A DNA stretch of 64,000 nt from an uncultured Poribacteria bacterium (lineage in GTDB: Bacteria > Poribacteria > WGA-4E > WGA-3G), in assembly GCA_951812525.1 (NCBI GenBank), contig OX638316.1:2266630-2330629 (forward strand), written 5' to 3'. Shown here piece after piece: positions 26,618 to 35,689 of this stretch. Numbering within the stretch: the stretch's first letter is position 1; each line of letters starts with the position of its first letter. A program made the position numbers and the translations under genes. The notes under the pieces are model-generated. The model had not been told where the DNA came from, searched no databases, and was given only the letters and a program-made list of their open reading frames with translations.

Positions 26618-27994
26618 ATGCGAAAGTGGATATATTGCTTGTGTATAGTTGGTATATTGGTAGGAACACTGCAAGCAACAGCGCAGATTCGCCCGCCTCG
26701 GCGAAGGCACAGAATAATGGTAGATCCGAGCGCGAAGGAAAAAAAAGATGTGCTAAAAGCAGATATAGGTGCCAGCCTTAAAGATATTGCACAACGGACA
26801 ACACAACACGTCCAAAATCCGAAAGTAGACATTGTATTTGTCGTTGACGGTAGCAAGCGGATGGCTCCACATCTCATTGATCTTGAAAAGAAAATCGTCG
26901 ATATGCTCGCCGTTATAGAAGCAAAAACACTTGACTACAGATTCGCGCTGGTGGGTTTCCATTCAATGCAAGGTGAACCGCGTGCCACACTCTACCAATG
27001 GACATTTGACTATATCGGTATTACCAACGCCCTGCAGGATATGCGGATTGAATCCGGAAATAACATTGCATCTGGGTATGGACTCGATGCGGTCATGAAA
27101 GGGCTGAGCGAATTGGAATTCCGAGACGAGGTTACGACCCAGTTTGTTGTGGTTACCAACTCGCGTATGCGTACCTCATGGACAGACGCAAAAGCCAAAA
27201 ACAGGATTAGTGAACAAATTATTGATGTCTCTCGTCGAAACGATGTTCAGCTCAATTTCATCGGTCTTAGCGAAAGGGTCCAAGCGGAACTTACAGATGA
27301 AACGAATGGAAAATGGTATCCGATTGATTCAAAGCAGCGGCGGATGGATGGACAGCGGATTCAGAGTGGTGAAACAATTGCGGATAAGGCACTACTTCGA
27401 GTGGATGGGTTATTCAAACGGATCGCGGAAAACCTTGTCGCGAGTCTTCCGGGAAAAGTGGATGTCGTGTTTATTTTTGATTACAGCAAGAGCATGGAAA
27501 CCAAAACGGACGCTGCCTGTGAAGGCTTAGATATGATGGTTTCTGTGTTTAAGTCGGCAGGTTTGGATTATCGGTTTGGGATTATCCGGTTTTGGGCGGC
27601 AGTTGGTGGTGGCGAAAGCACTATTGTTGTGACCAACCCACCGTTAGAACATGAGCAGGTGAAATCGCTGTTTCGCCTTCCAAAATTGGGGGATGAACAT
27701 CTGTTAGATGCTGTTATTGAAGGTGTGCCGAAACTTCGGATAGATTCAGAGCGTGAGCTTGTTCTTATCATTGTCACAGATGAATCGACGAGCAAACGGA
27801 CTGAAAAAAGGTATTCCGTGGGACAAGCGATTTCGATTTGTCGAGGGGCACACGCGAAGGTGTATGTTATCGGTGGTGTTACCTCTATGCGAAGCAGCTC
27901 CATTTCGGATAACTTCCAGCGTCAGGTTGCTCAGTTAACCAAGGGTGAACACTACATCATGCCGGGGTCTATTATCGCTGACGAGAGCCGGTAA
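26618..27994 (+). CDS. Secreted protein with two VWA domains
   Basis: The product has about 458 residues from ATG 26618 (GGAG four bases upstream). A signal peptide ends near ATAQ. Two von Willebrand A domains follow. The first (about 70-235) begins VDIVFVVDGSKRM, where the metal site reads DxSxR instead of DxSxS, and carries FVVVTNS. The second (about 285-445) begins VDVVFIFDYSKSM with an intact DxSxS motif and carries LVLIIVTDEST. The first domain may have lost metal binding. Secreted VWA pairs often mediate protein contacts at the surface. The gene converges with the squalene-cyclase-like gene, only 4 bases between the stops. Confidence 0.82.
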   Translation: MRKWIYCLCIVGILVGTLQATAQIRPPRRRHRIMVDPSAKEKKDVLKADIGASLKDIAQRTTQHVQNPKVDIVFVVDGSKRMAPHLIDLEKKIVDMLAVIEAKTLDYRFALVGFHSMQGEPRATLYQWTFDYIGITNALQDMRIESGNNIASGYGLDAVMKGLSELEFRDEVTTQFVVVTNSRMRTSWTDAKAKNRISEQIIDVSRRNDVQLNFIGLSERVQAELTDETNGKWYPIDSKQRRMDGQRIQSGETIADKALLRVDGLFKRIAENLVASLPGKVDVVFIFDYSKSMETKTDAACEGLDMMVSVFKSAGLDYRFGIIRFWAAVGGGESTIVVTNPPLEHEQVKSLFRLPKLGDEHLLDAVIEGVPKLRIDSERELVLIIVTDESTSKRTEKRYSVGQAISICRGAHAKVYVIGGVTSMRSSSISDNFQRQVAQLTKGEHYIMPGSIIADESR

Positions 27995-27998
27995 CCTA

Positions 27999-29009
27999 TT
28001 ATTCCAGGGCAAGCTCATCTGCTGTTTTGGCGTGGATGGCGATGAGGACAAAACAGGTTGACTGCAAGTTAGCAACCGGTTTCGTCAATTCCATTGGTGT
28101 ATTGCTAACGAAGCTGCCGTCTTCTTGTCTGGTAGTTGTCAAGTAGTTGATGGCAACGCGGCGGGTATTGAGTGGATCGTTTCCGGCAGCGAGAGCCATA
28201 ATAGCGACAGCAGTAACTTCTGGATCACTGGGACTATTTTTGTATTTACCGAACCCACCATCGTCATTCTGTAACTGCTTTAGCCATGCGATTTGTGCGT
28301 CTATGTCGTAGACGGGTTCTAAGGCTTGTATCACCCAAGATGTGACAAAAATATCGGACTGACTTCCGCGTTGTAGTGCCCAACCGCTGTCGAAGTTGAT
28401 ACCTTCCGCGAGCCAATCGGCACCTTTGGAGATAGGTTCAAAGTTCTGTTTGAAACCGAGTCGTCTGAAACCTGCTAAAACGGCACCGGTGTAGAGCACA
28501 TTGTCAGGAGCACGTTCTTTTTTTCCCCAAGCTCCACTCGGATTCTGCGCTTTTCTCAGCCAGCGGAGCCCTTTAAAACGGACTTCGGGATCGGTTTCCG
28601 CTGTTGCTAAAGCGACAAGGGCAAAGGTGGTGTGGGCGGTGTTGTTGTTCCAACTTCCATTATCCCACTGTGTATTTCTGAGATACATAACGCCGCTTCG
28701 GATTACCTGAGATCCGGTCCCCCATCCTGTGTCGATTAAAGCCCAAATCGCGAACGCCGTGCTTTCGACATTACTATCGCCACCAGGAATCAGGGGCCAA
28801 CCACCGTCTCGGTTTTGATGCTCCACAATATAGGCTTTCGCACTTTCTATGGTTTTATAAAGGGGCGGTTCCTCCGATGCCTCATAGGAAGGGATATCTG
28901 TGACAGGAAGTACTTCGTTCTGAGCAATAGCGTCCCCTTTAATCCCTATTAAGAAATTCAGCAGCATGTAGCAGAATATCAGTATGTGCATACTTCTGTA
29001 GTTCTTCAT
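27999..29009 (-). CDS. Secreted terpenoid-cyclase-fold repeat protein
   Basis: This 336-residue protein has a signal peptide (cleavage near DAIAQ, about residue 30) and five to six alpha-alpha repeats of the squalene-hopene cyclase/prenyltransferase type. The repeats begin with QNRDGGWPL, QWDNGSWNN, QNPSGAWGK, QNDDGGFGK and QEDGSFVSN. No DxDD catalytic motif of true cyclases is visible, so it is probably a binding or structural member rather than a hopanoid cyclase. The stop almost abuts that of the opposing VWA gene. Confidence 0.8.
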   Translation of the reverse strand: MKNYRSMHILIFCYMLLNFLIGIKGDAIAQNEVLPVTDIPSYEASEEPPLYKTIESAKAYIVEHQNRDGGWPLIPGGDSNVESTAFAIWALIDTGWGTGSQVIRSGVMYLRNTQWDNGSWNNNTAHTTFALVALATAETDPEVRFKGLRWLRKAQNPSGAWGKKERAPDNVLYTGAVLAGFRRLGFKQNFEPISKGADWLAEGINFDSGWALQRGSQSDIFVTSWVIQALEPVYDIDAQIAWLKQLQNDDGGFGKYKNSPSDPEVTAVAIMALAAGNDPLNTRRVAINYLTTTRQEDGSFVSNTPMELTKPVANLQSTCFVLIAIHAKTADELALE

Positions 29010-29090
29010 GTTTTATCCCACCTATGGTTTGTTTGCAATTTAGTGATAACTTTAGTGCGTATGGAAAGCACTAATCTGTTCCTTTTTCCA

Positions 29091-30215
29091 CTACAATTGC
29101 GGTTCAATCACAACCTTATAAACACCTTCTTGTCCAAGCATGTCAATGCCTTTTTCCAATTGATACAGTGGCAAGTGGTGTGTTATCAATTCACTCAAGG
29201 GTGCGCGCGTTATTTGAAGGAAATCCAGTGCCGTTTGAAATTGAATCTGTGGGTATGCCCACACACCGCAGACATCGAGGTCCTTATTACAAATTTGGTG
29301 CGGACGTACTTGGGTATCCCCGGAATCGGTGTAGTGTCCGACTTCAATAACCTTCCCACCGCGTCGCACAACGTCCAATGCTTCGGAGAAAACCATCGGC
29401 AATCCTGCACACTCAATCGCTATGTCCACACCGACCCCACTTGTGAGGTCTTGGATTTGTTCAACCCGTTCTTCAGGTGTTGTTTCTCCGACATTGATGA
29501 CCACATCTGCCCCCATCTGCTTAGCCATGTCTAATCGGCTATCGACGAGGTCGGTGGCGATGATAGTGCCAGCACCGCTATCGCGCAGTACTGCGATGAC
29601 AAGCAGCCCAATCGGTCCACATCCAAGGACTGCAACCCGATTCCCGATGCTGTATCCATCACCGACTTGTGGCACTCCAGGGGCGCAAGCGCGTTCAACG
29701 GCACGCGTCGCTACGGCTACTGGTTCTGTTAACACCTGAATCTCTTCCGGGATACTTTCTGGCATCTTATAAACCCAAGAATTCCCGTGAATGTAGGTAT
29801 ACTCAGAAAATTCGCCGTTCAGATAGGGTGGCGTTTCGCTATTGCTGAATCCGTAGATGGTTCGTCCAGAACACAGGGTCGGACGGCCGGGTACATGCAG
29901 ACAGTAATAGCATCTACCACAGTTTTTTGATCCCGGCACCACGGTTACGCGATCGCCTGCTTTGATCGGACCGCCTATCACATTCATAACCTGATTTGCA
30001 TCTTTGCCGATCTCAGCAACTGTACCGACGACTTCGTGCCCTGGAATGACCGGAAATTTTAGGGCGGTGTGTCCGAGATACATGTGCTTATCACTTCCAC
30101 ATATACCGACTCGGTCGACATGTAACAGGAGGGCATCGTCTGCAGGGGTCGGTTTATCGAATTCGCGGATTTCTATCTGCCCCGGTTGGAGCATCACTGC
30201 CGCTTGAACTTGCAT
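29091..30215 (-). CDS. Zinc-dependent medium-chain alcohol/polyol dehydrogenase
   Basis: This 374-residue MDR-superfamily enzyme has the catalytic zinc ligands in GICGSDKHMY and GHEVVGTV. The structural zinc site is NCGRCYYCLHVPGRPTLC, and the Rossmann motif is VAVLGCGPIGLL followed by GAGTIIATDLVDSRLD, so it uses NAD(P). It resembles sorbitol, threonine or galactitol dehydrogenases; the substrate cannot be fixed. A GAGGA site precedes the ATG. It stands alone between the repeat protein and the CoxE-like gene. Confidence 0.88.
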   Translation of the reverse strand: MQVQAAVMLQPGQIEIREFDKPTPADDALLLHVDRVGICGSDKHMYLGHTALKFPVIPGHEVVGTVAEIGKDANQVMNVIGGPIKAGDRVTVVPGSKNCGRCYYCLHVPGRPTLCSGRTIYGFSNSETPPYLNGEFSEYTYIHGNSWVYKMPESIPEEIQVLTEPVAVATRAVERACAPGVPQVGDGYSIGNRVAVLGCGPIGLLVIAVLRDSGAGTIIATDLVDSRLDMAKQMGADVVINVGETTPEERVEQIQDLTSGVGVDIAIECAGLPMVFSEALDVVRRGGKVIEVGHYTDSGDTQVRPHQICNKDLDVCGVWAYPQIQFQTALDFLQITRAPLSELITHHLPLYQLEKGIDMLGQEGVYKVVIEPQL

Positions 30216-30266
30216 AGTTAACTTTCCTCATTTTCTTAATATAAAATTAGCTTGCTATTCTTTATT

Positions 30267-31424
30267 TTATTTCGCCCAAAGCGGGATTAATATCTTGGTC
30301 AATTCCGCCAAACTTTCTAAATTGTGTGCTGGAAGGAAATAATCGACATAGGGTAACGCTGTGCGGATACCTCGACAAATTGGTTGATAGCCGTCGCTAC
30401 CCAGCAACGGATTGAGCCAAATCAACCGATAGGCGTGCCGATGCAACATCTCCATTGAATAACGAAGCACTTCTACATCGCCTCGATCCCAACCGTCGCT
30501 GATGAGAATAACCACCGTACGGTATGCCGAGAAAGAGGGTGCGAACTGCCGATAGAATTCCAGCAGGCTTTCACCAATCTTTGTCCCACCCGACCAATCC
30601 GGCACAACATCCGCTACTTCATTCAAGCCCTCTGCCAGTCCTTTTCGTCTTAGGAGTCCAGTAATGTCGGTCAGATGGGTGCTGAAGACTGCAACTTCCA
30701 CTTCCTTTATTTCTTTTTGCATGCCGTATATAAATTGGATGAGGAATTTGGCGTAGCAGTCCATTGATCCGCTGACATCACAGAGAAGCAGGATCTTCGT
30801 CTTTTTAATTTTTTGCTGTTTCCGAAATAATTCGAGCGGTTCGCCGCCGTGTACAAGACTCTTTCGCCAACTCCGTCGGAAGTCGATAGTTTTGCCTTTT
30901 TTACCAACAACCTTTCTACGGCTCAATCTTGTAGCCAAGAGTGCGGCTAATTTCGCAACGATCTCTCGTGCTCTCTCCATGTCCTCTGTCGTGAATTCGC
31001 TAAAATCTTTTCGGCTCAAGACCTCTTCTACGCTATAAGCAGTTGAATCGTCTTCCTCTCCTTCTGCATCCTCTTCTGTCTCGGAATCCAACCACTGCTC
31101 CAGTATGTCCTGTTCATCGGTTGTATCGGAGAGATCTTGGAGGCTGGATGCTTCGGGTGTTTCGCCTTCTGCTTCCATGGCTTGGAATTCGGTGCGCGGG
31201 TATCGCCAAAACAGGTTGAAGGCGATGTCAAACGTCTCCCTATCAGTGTCTTTAGAGATGAGATTTGTCCGCGCCGTATGATAAAAGGCATCTCGTTCAC
31301 CAATATCAATTAGCTGAACGCTCCTGCACCAACTGAGTTGGTTGGTTGTTGTTACGTTAACACCCATTTGTCGGAGCAGGGAGCAGAAGTCTGTGATTTG
31401 TTGGAGTAGCGTTTGTTCAGTCAT
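30267..31424 (-). CDS. CoxE-like VWA-domain protein
   Basis: This 385-residue cytoplasmic protein has an N-terminal helical region (LLRQMGVNVTTTNQLSWCRS), an acidic linker (about 100-135) and a VWA domain of the CoxE type. The metal site is LLCDVSGSMDCYAKFLIQF, with TGLLRR, DWSGGTKIGESL and VVILISDGWDRGD. CoxE-like proteins usually work with a MoxR AAA-ATPase as a metal-insertion or remodelling chaperone, but no MoxR gene is adjacent here. No ribosome binding site is evident. Confidence 0.85.
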   Translation of the reverse strand: MTEQTLLQQITDFCSLLRQMGVNVTTTNQLSWCRSVQLIDIGERDAFYHTARTNLISKDTDRETFDIAFNLFWRYPRTEFQAMEAEGETPEASSLQDLSDTTDEQDILEQWLDSETEEDAEGEEDDSTAYSVEEVLSRKDFSEFTTEDMERAREIVAKLAALLATRLSRRKVVGKKGKTIDFRRSWRKSLVHGGEPLELFRKQQKIKKTKILLLCDVSGSMDCYAKFLIQFIYGMQKEIKEVEVAVFSTHLTDITGLLRRKGLAEGLNEVADVVPDWSGGTKIGESLLEFYRQFAPSFSAYRTVVILISDGWDRGDVEVLRYSMEMLHRHAYRLIWLNPLLGSDGYQPICRGIRTALPYVDYFLPAHNLESLAELTKILIPLWAK

Positions 31425-31483
31425 TTTTTAAAGAAAAAATAGATTAATAGGTATACCAGAATTTGTGTAGCACTATGATTTTC

Positions 31484-31852
31484 CTATGGTACGCTCTCAA
31501 TTGTTACCGAGCCATCTGTTACTACATCTAGGGTCAGACGGCTTCCGTAGAGGAGAGACATACCCACTAACGGTTTACCATCTGTACGGAGCACCTGCAC
31601 AATGCGTTCCTCGCCCTGCCATGATACTATTCCAAGATATAAACCTACATCGGTCTCGTTTCCATCGCCGAGAGTTATAGGGAGTTCGCCAATTCGTGGC
31701 AATCCGAGACGGTCAATTAAATTGCCTGGTAGTGTTAGTTCTCCAGTGAAACCTGTGTCAATGATTGCTTCAACTTTCTGTGTATGATTTATACCAGTAA
31801 ATTCCAGTTCAATGATTGCTTCTTGATTGTCAACTATTTTTCCTGTTATCAT
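31484..31852 (-). CDS. Clan AA (retropepsin-like) aspartic protease
   Basis: This 122-residue single-domain protein has the retroviral-type active site EAIIDTGFTGELTLP (Asp32-Thr-Gly), followed by a hydrophobic strand and LVGMSLLYGSRLTLDV, where dimer-forming elements are expected. It matches the small bacterial/archaeal aspartyl-protease family (AF_0612-like). The start codon overlaps the stop of the upstream gene as ATGA, so the two are translated together. The target is unknown; recurrent pairing with a small partner suggests a regulated unit. Confidence 0.82.
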   Translation of the reverse strand: MITGKIVDNQEAIIELEFTGINHTQKVEAIIDTGFTGELTLPGNLIDRLGLPRIGELPITLGDGNETDVGLYLGIVSWQGEERIVQVLRTDGKPLVGMSLLYGSRLTLDVVTDGSVTIESVP

Positions 31853-32151
31853 TGCAGCAGTTTGGTATTTGTTTTGGATTTATTTGTTAGGGTGCCGTAC
31901 GCGCCCCTAAAACCGATTCGATACGCGGTCCGATGTCCAATCCGGAGCAGATAAATCACGGCATCCGGGTGCTTTGAAAGAAGACGGTTCACGGCTACTG
32001 TGCCCTGAGCATCAATTTCATAATTTTCTGTTTCAATGTCAATCACCAAGAATTTTCCATTGTGGTCGGGTTCAACAACGTCTCGGAGTCGCTGATATAT
32101 TACTTTTCCACGGTCGGCAATGGCTTTGGCTGTGTAATCTGAATATGACAT
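31849..32151 (-). CDS. Hypothetical partner of the aspartic protease
   Basis: This 100-residue protein contains KFLVIDIETENYEIDAQGTV and AVIYLLRIGHRTAYRIGFRG. It overlaps the protease gene by 4 bases. Proteins with this layout are often annotated as hypothetical and sit next to small aspartic proteases or TA-like genes. It has no catalytic motif that I recognise. Confidence 0.7.
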   Translation of the reverse strand: MSYSDYTAKAIADRGKVIYQRLRDVVEPDHNGKFLVIDIETENYEIDAQGTVAVNRLLSKHPDAVIYLLRIGHRTAYRIGFRGAYGTLTNKSKTNTKLLQ

Positions 32152-32189
32152 TGTGGTTCTCCCAAAGTTTATTTTAAAGTTGGATCTGT

Positions 32190-33086
32190 TCAGTCATTTT
32201 CTTGCTTCTTTAGATAAGCGATAAAGGTGTCTAATTCTTTGGAAAGACGGTTAAACAATTCACCAACTTGCTTTGCATTTCTTTCCGTTTGTTCGTAGAC
32301 TAATTCTTCTCCATAGATGTTATTGAAGACATGGCGAGATTCTAAAAGTTCCTCCAAAACCTGAAAGGTTTCTTGGGAAATCACAGGTTGCCGTTCCGCT
32401 TGTGGTTCTGTCATTTGTGTTAGTAATTCCTTATGCCATCTACTTCCATCAGGCATGCGTAAATCAACGTCAAGGGCAACCCGCCTAAAAATGTTCTCCA
32501 TCCCTCTATAGCAGTCAACAAGGTTTTTGGCAATCGTCGTTTCTATTTCTTCTCTGTATTCAGCAGGAGCCGTTTTAATTTTTTCTAACCTTTCCGCGAT
32601 TTTTCCTATAGTTTCCTCTATTTTATTTCGTTCATCAGAGATACGTCGAATTAGCGCGTTTCTGTCCACCTTATAGATCGTTCCTTTTTCGATGGGGATC
32701 AATTGGCTCTGAATTTTCTCGCGAAACAGCTCTTTGCAATTTTCAAAATCGATCAAGTCAATCTTAAACAACCGGCTGATGTTCATGCTCTCTGATACTG
32801 CGCGGAAATATTTGTCATTCGGAATACCCCAGATAGCAATATCGATATCCGACCATTTTGAGAATGATTCTGGTTCAGCAAGCGAACCAAAAACAGCGAC
32901 CCGCGTCGCACCAAAGTCCTCATAAAGCATTGTGGCAACCCGATGTGCGGTGTGCCAGGCGCGTTGCAGCAACGCCTCATCCACTTTCCGATTTTGGAAA
33001 TGCTGATCCAGCCGTTTGTGGTATTGTGCCAACTCTTGAGGCGATAAATCTTTAGTTGTGCGATGGGTGTCCGTGGGTCGATGCAT
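32190..33086 (-). CDS. MNT nucleotidyltransferase fused to HepT-like HEPN domain
   Basis: From ATG 33086 (AAGGAG 7 bases upstream; a longer in-frame start at 33149 lacks a site) the product has 298 residues. The N-terminal half is a minimal nucleotidyltransferase with VAVFGSLAEPESFSKWSDID (Gly-Ser near 67-68, then Asp-x-Asp at 80/82). The C-terminal half matches HepT-like HEPN domains: YRGMENIFRRVALDVD, RWHKELLTQM and ESRHVFNNIYGEEL. MNT-HEPN pairs are toxin-antitoxin systems in which MNT AMPylates and silences the HEPN RNase. Here both are one polypeptide, and the catalytic R-x4-6-H site appears altered (Asn where His is usual). A fused, possibly inactive or autoregulated form is inferred. 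Confidence 0.78.
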   Translation of the reverse strand: MHRPTDTHRTTKDLSPQELAQYHKRLDQHFQNRKVDEALLQRAWHTAHRVATMLYEDFGATRVAVFGSLAEPESFSKWSDIDIAIWGIPNDKYFRAVSESMNISRLFKIDLIDFENCKELFREKIQSQLIPIEKGTIYKVDRNALIRRISDERNKIEETIGKIAERLEKIKTAPAEYREEIETTIAKNLVDCYRGMENIFRRVALDVDLRMPDGSRWHKELLTQMTEPQAERQPVISQETFQVLEELLESRHVFNNIYGEELVYEQTERNAKQVGELFNRLSKELDTFIAYLKKQEND

Positions 33087-33246
33087 ATCGTATCTCCTTA
33101 GAGAATAGGATAGCATAAAATGGCTTGGTGTGCAATAGAAAGGAAACAAGACTACCTTTGCGGTTTTCTTTTTTCAAAGTATGAGTTAATGAACTAATGA
33201 AGACAATAACCACGCGGGTTAAATTTTCGTTTTCACTCATTCTTGG

Positions 33247-33759
33247 CTACGGTATTATTCCTTTGTACTTTCTTAAACTATGGATATGTGTTTTATATCG
33301 CGAAAGTGAATCCGTTGAAAAGTACTCATCAACTAACATTATTTTAGCATTTGGGAACACATTTTTTCGGTGGACAAATGAGGATTTCTCTAAGTACAGG
33401 ACTATTAGCTGTTTACATTGATGGGCATATTTGAATGTTTTCTTGTGAGCTTCTTGTTCATTTAATGTAACTTCAAGCCAAATGTCATTTTTTATCAAGA
33501 AATCAATTATGTATTGATTTTTTCTTGTCTTAAGATTTTCACCGTGGTTTCTGGCTATTTCAATGAATTTCGTTGGTATTGGCTTAGGTTTAAAAGAAAC
33601 TTCTGACTCAAAAGGGATATTGTCGTAAATCAGTAGTAGTTTGACAAGGTTTGCGAAAATTCTCCCTCTTAATCCATATCTTCCGTTATTGATGCATAAT
33701 TGATATTGGTAGTTTAAGAACGCATCAATAAGTGTAGACCATTCTGTTTTTTTAGCCAT
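33247..33759 (-). CDS. Small protein with PD-(D/E)XK nuclease-like pattern
   Basis: This 170-residue basic protein has the order helix, FESEVSFKP, YIIDFLIKNDIWLEVT, then KTFKYAHQCKQLIVLYLE. This is the pattern of restriction-endonuclease-like folds, with candidate catalytic Glu near 51-53, Asp86 and Glu96 in E-x-T instead of E-x-K. Composition (high Lys, Ile, Asn) is more AT-rich than the surrounding metabolic genes. It is encoded 28 bases after the TPR gene in the same direction, so it probably forms a unit with that gene. The nuclease assignment is a pattern match only. Confidence 0.5.
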   Translation of the reverse strand: MAKKTEWSTLIDAFLNYQYQLCINNGRYGLRGRIFANLVKLLLIYDNIPFESEVSFKPKPIPTKFIEIARNHGENLKTRKNQYIIDFLIKNDIWLEVTLNEQEAHKKTFKYAHQCKQLIVLYLEKSSFVHRKNVFPNAKIMLVDEYFSTDSLSRYKTHIHSLRKYKGIIP

Positions 33760-33787
33760 TGTCCATTTCCGATGGCATTACATGGAC

Positions 33788-35386
33788 TTATGTCTCGCTT
33801 TGTTGCCATTTCCGTATACGTTCACTGATTGAAATTCTGTTTGGGTTAAGTCTTTTTGCCTCCTCAAGGAATTTCAGTGCCTCAGGCATGTCTGCGGATC
33901 TATACGCTACAAATGCTTTTGCTATGAGAAGGGAGTCAACATTCCTTCTTCCTACTCGGGAGGCTTCTTGATGGGCAAGATCAAATTGCTTTTGAGCATC
34001 TTCAATGTGATTTTCCTCAAGATGGGTACATCCTATCAGGAAATGTGTTAACCAGATATACGTATTTCCTCTGGATTTTGTCGCACTATCTAAAATTTTC
34101 TGAGATACCCCAATTCGTCCAGATTTCAATAGTGCCAGGGCACAGGTGTGAAGAACATAAGGATCGGCGTACTCCAACCTCAAATTTTGAGTATTTTCTT
34201 CGATTATGGAGATTGCTTTGTTGTAATCCCCTTTGCTGATGAAAATACGAGCAAGACGTTCAGCGATGAACAATTTATGTTGACTCGTATTTTGAGGGGA
34301 CCATTGGCATTTTAAAGCTGCCTGTAGGTAACGTTCCGCAATCTCACGTGCTTCAATGGCATCAATGGTTTCTTTTAAACCGTAACCACTAAGTATCCAA
34401 TATTTCGCGAGAAAGAACTTGCCAATTGAATACAATTTGTAAGTTCCTTCCTCGATACCGTTATATGACGCTAGCTTTTCCAAATTTTGTTGCTTTTCTT
34501 TGACCCTTCGTCGTAATTCGGGTAGGCAGTCAGTCTCACAACATTCTTGGATCGTCTGTATTGCTTGATTGATGTTTTTCTCGTCATTTTGATTGATAAC
34601 AATTTGTTGGTCAGGCAAGACATCATCGCGTAGATTCAAAGTGAATACAGATTCATCCCAATCTTGGTTGACTTTATTGTAGTGAGCTTGACTGAGTACG
34701 TACAGTGATCTAATATACGCCTTCCTGTGTTTATCGCGCAGCGACTTATCCTTCAAGTTTTCCCATAGTTTTTTCGCAGCAAATAAAGTTCGGATACCTT
34801 CTTCTGTTAGTTCATTGGCTCTTTTTGATTTCGCCACGAAATCACCGTAGTGTTCGTATGACTTACTGAATAGTATTTGGTTCGGCAGGATATCCGTCAA
34901 GATCCGTCCCTTACGGTACAAGTCTTGAACGCGATTTGGTTGAAGATTAAGGGCTTCATCAACAGTTTCCAGAAAATTCTCAATTTCTTTTTTTAAATTT
35001 CCGTCTCGTCTACCGCGTGGTTGAGTCAGTTCATTAATATTCTGGTAGTACGTGTAGGCGAGATTTGATCGGTATCCTGCATTCCTCGGGGCGAGTTTAA
35101 TACAACGTTTTCTAGTTAGCATTGCATATTTACGGTATTCCGCCTGTTGTTTTAAAAAGTTATCCCTATGGTTTTGATCCCTGACTGCTAATATTTCGTT
35201 CGATCCTGTTTCTGCCAATTTTGCACATGCAAACCCAATGTCACTTAAAATCTTGGAATTATTCCAGATTAAATCATTCTGAGGTAGTTCTGTTATCGGT
35301 TGAAATTGCCTATAGATTCCTAACCAATCATTTTTCGATCTTAGCCTCTTTAGTTGTTCTATCAAAGTTTGAATTGTCTGGACCAT
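33788..35386 (-). CDS. Large cytoplasmic TPR-like helical repeat protein
   Basis: This 532-residue protein without signal peptide is composed of helical repeats. Examples are AGYRSNLAYTYYQNINELTQ, RIFISKGDYNKAISIIEEN, YVLHTCALALLKSGRIGVSQ and AFVAYRSADMPEALKFLEEA near the C-terminus, the last a good TPR. It starts immediately after the stop of the short upstream gene (TAG then ATG) and ends 28 bases before the nuclease-like gene. Such TPR proteins often serve as sensors or scaffolds, including in defence modules; here that is only suggested by the neighbours. Confidence 0.72.
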   Translation of the reverse strand: MVQTIQTLIEQLKRLRSKNDWLGIYRQFQPITELPQNDLIWNNSKILSDIGFACAKLAETGSNEILAVRDQNHRDNFLKQQAEYRKYAMLTRKRCIKLAPRNAGYRSNLAYTYYQNINELTQPRGRRDGNLKKEIENFLETVDEALNLQPNRVQDLYRKGRILTDILPNQILFSKSYEHYGDFVAKSKRANELTEEGIRTLFAAKKLWENLKDKSLRDKHRKAYIRSLYVLSQAHYNKVNQDWDESVFTLNLRDDVLPDQQIVINQNDEKNINQAIQTIQECCETDCLPELRRRVKEKQQNLEKLASYNGIEEGTYKLYSIGKFFLAKYWILSGYGLKETIDAIEAREIAERYLQAALKCQWSPQNTSQHKLFIAERLARIFISKGDYNKAISIIEENTQNLRLEYADPYVLHTCALALLKSGRIGVSQKILDSATKSRGNTYIWLTHFLIGCTHLEENHIEDAQKQFDLAHQEASRVGRRNVDSLLIAKAFVAYRSADMPEALKFLEEAKRLNPNRISISERIRKWQQSET

Positions 35387-35689
35387 CTATTTCTCCATTT
35401 CGTTATTGGTGTTTTGATCTTCTATGTTACGTAGGACGGACAACGGACAGTAGTCTTTTTCAATGGACGTACGCAATTTGAATGAAGTAGAAGTAATTGG
35501 TTGTATAAGTATAATTTTGCTACTTTCATTTATAACGCGAGTATAGTGGAGAATCGCTGCTTTATCATCTGAGGTGACACGATGCCCTTTCACTACTTCA
35601 AAATAGGTTACATAGCTATCTTGAGACGTAGGCGAAATTATAAAATTAATTCTTTTTTTGTGTCCATCGCTTATAAAGGATTGTAGCAT
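35387..35689 (-). CDS. Short hypothetical protein, probably 5'-truncated
   Basis: This frame of 100 residues (VTYFEVVKGHRVTSDDKAAI, TRVINESSKIILIQP) directly abuts the TPR gene. There is no ribosome binding site before the ATG. The same frame stays protein-like for about 12 codons further upstream (DVFTWQIVKNMLQSF) without any start codon before it hits a stop. This suggests a larger gene that lost its 5' part, perhaps when the repeats and IS element next to it arrived. No domain is recognised. Confidence 0.45.
   Translation of the reverse strand: MLQSFISDGHKKRINFIISPTSQDSYVTYFEVVKGHRVTSDDKAAILHYTRVINESSKIILIQPITSTSFKLRTSIEKDYCPLSVLRNIEDQNTNNEMEK

Noticed and set aside
27999-29009. True squalene-hopene cyclase
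   Set aside because: The repeats fit the fold, but the length is half that of cyclases and no DxDD motif is seen.
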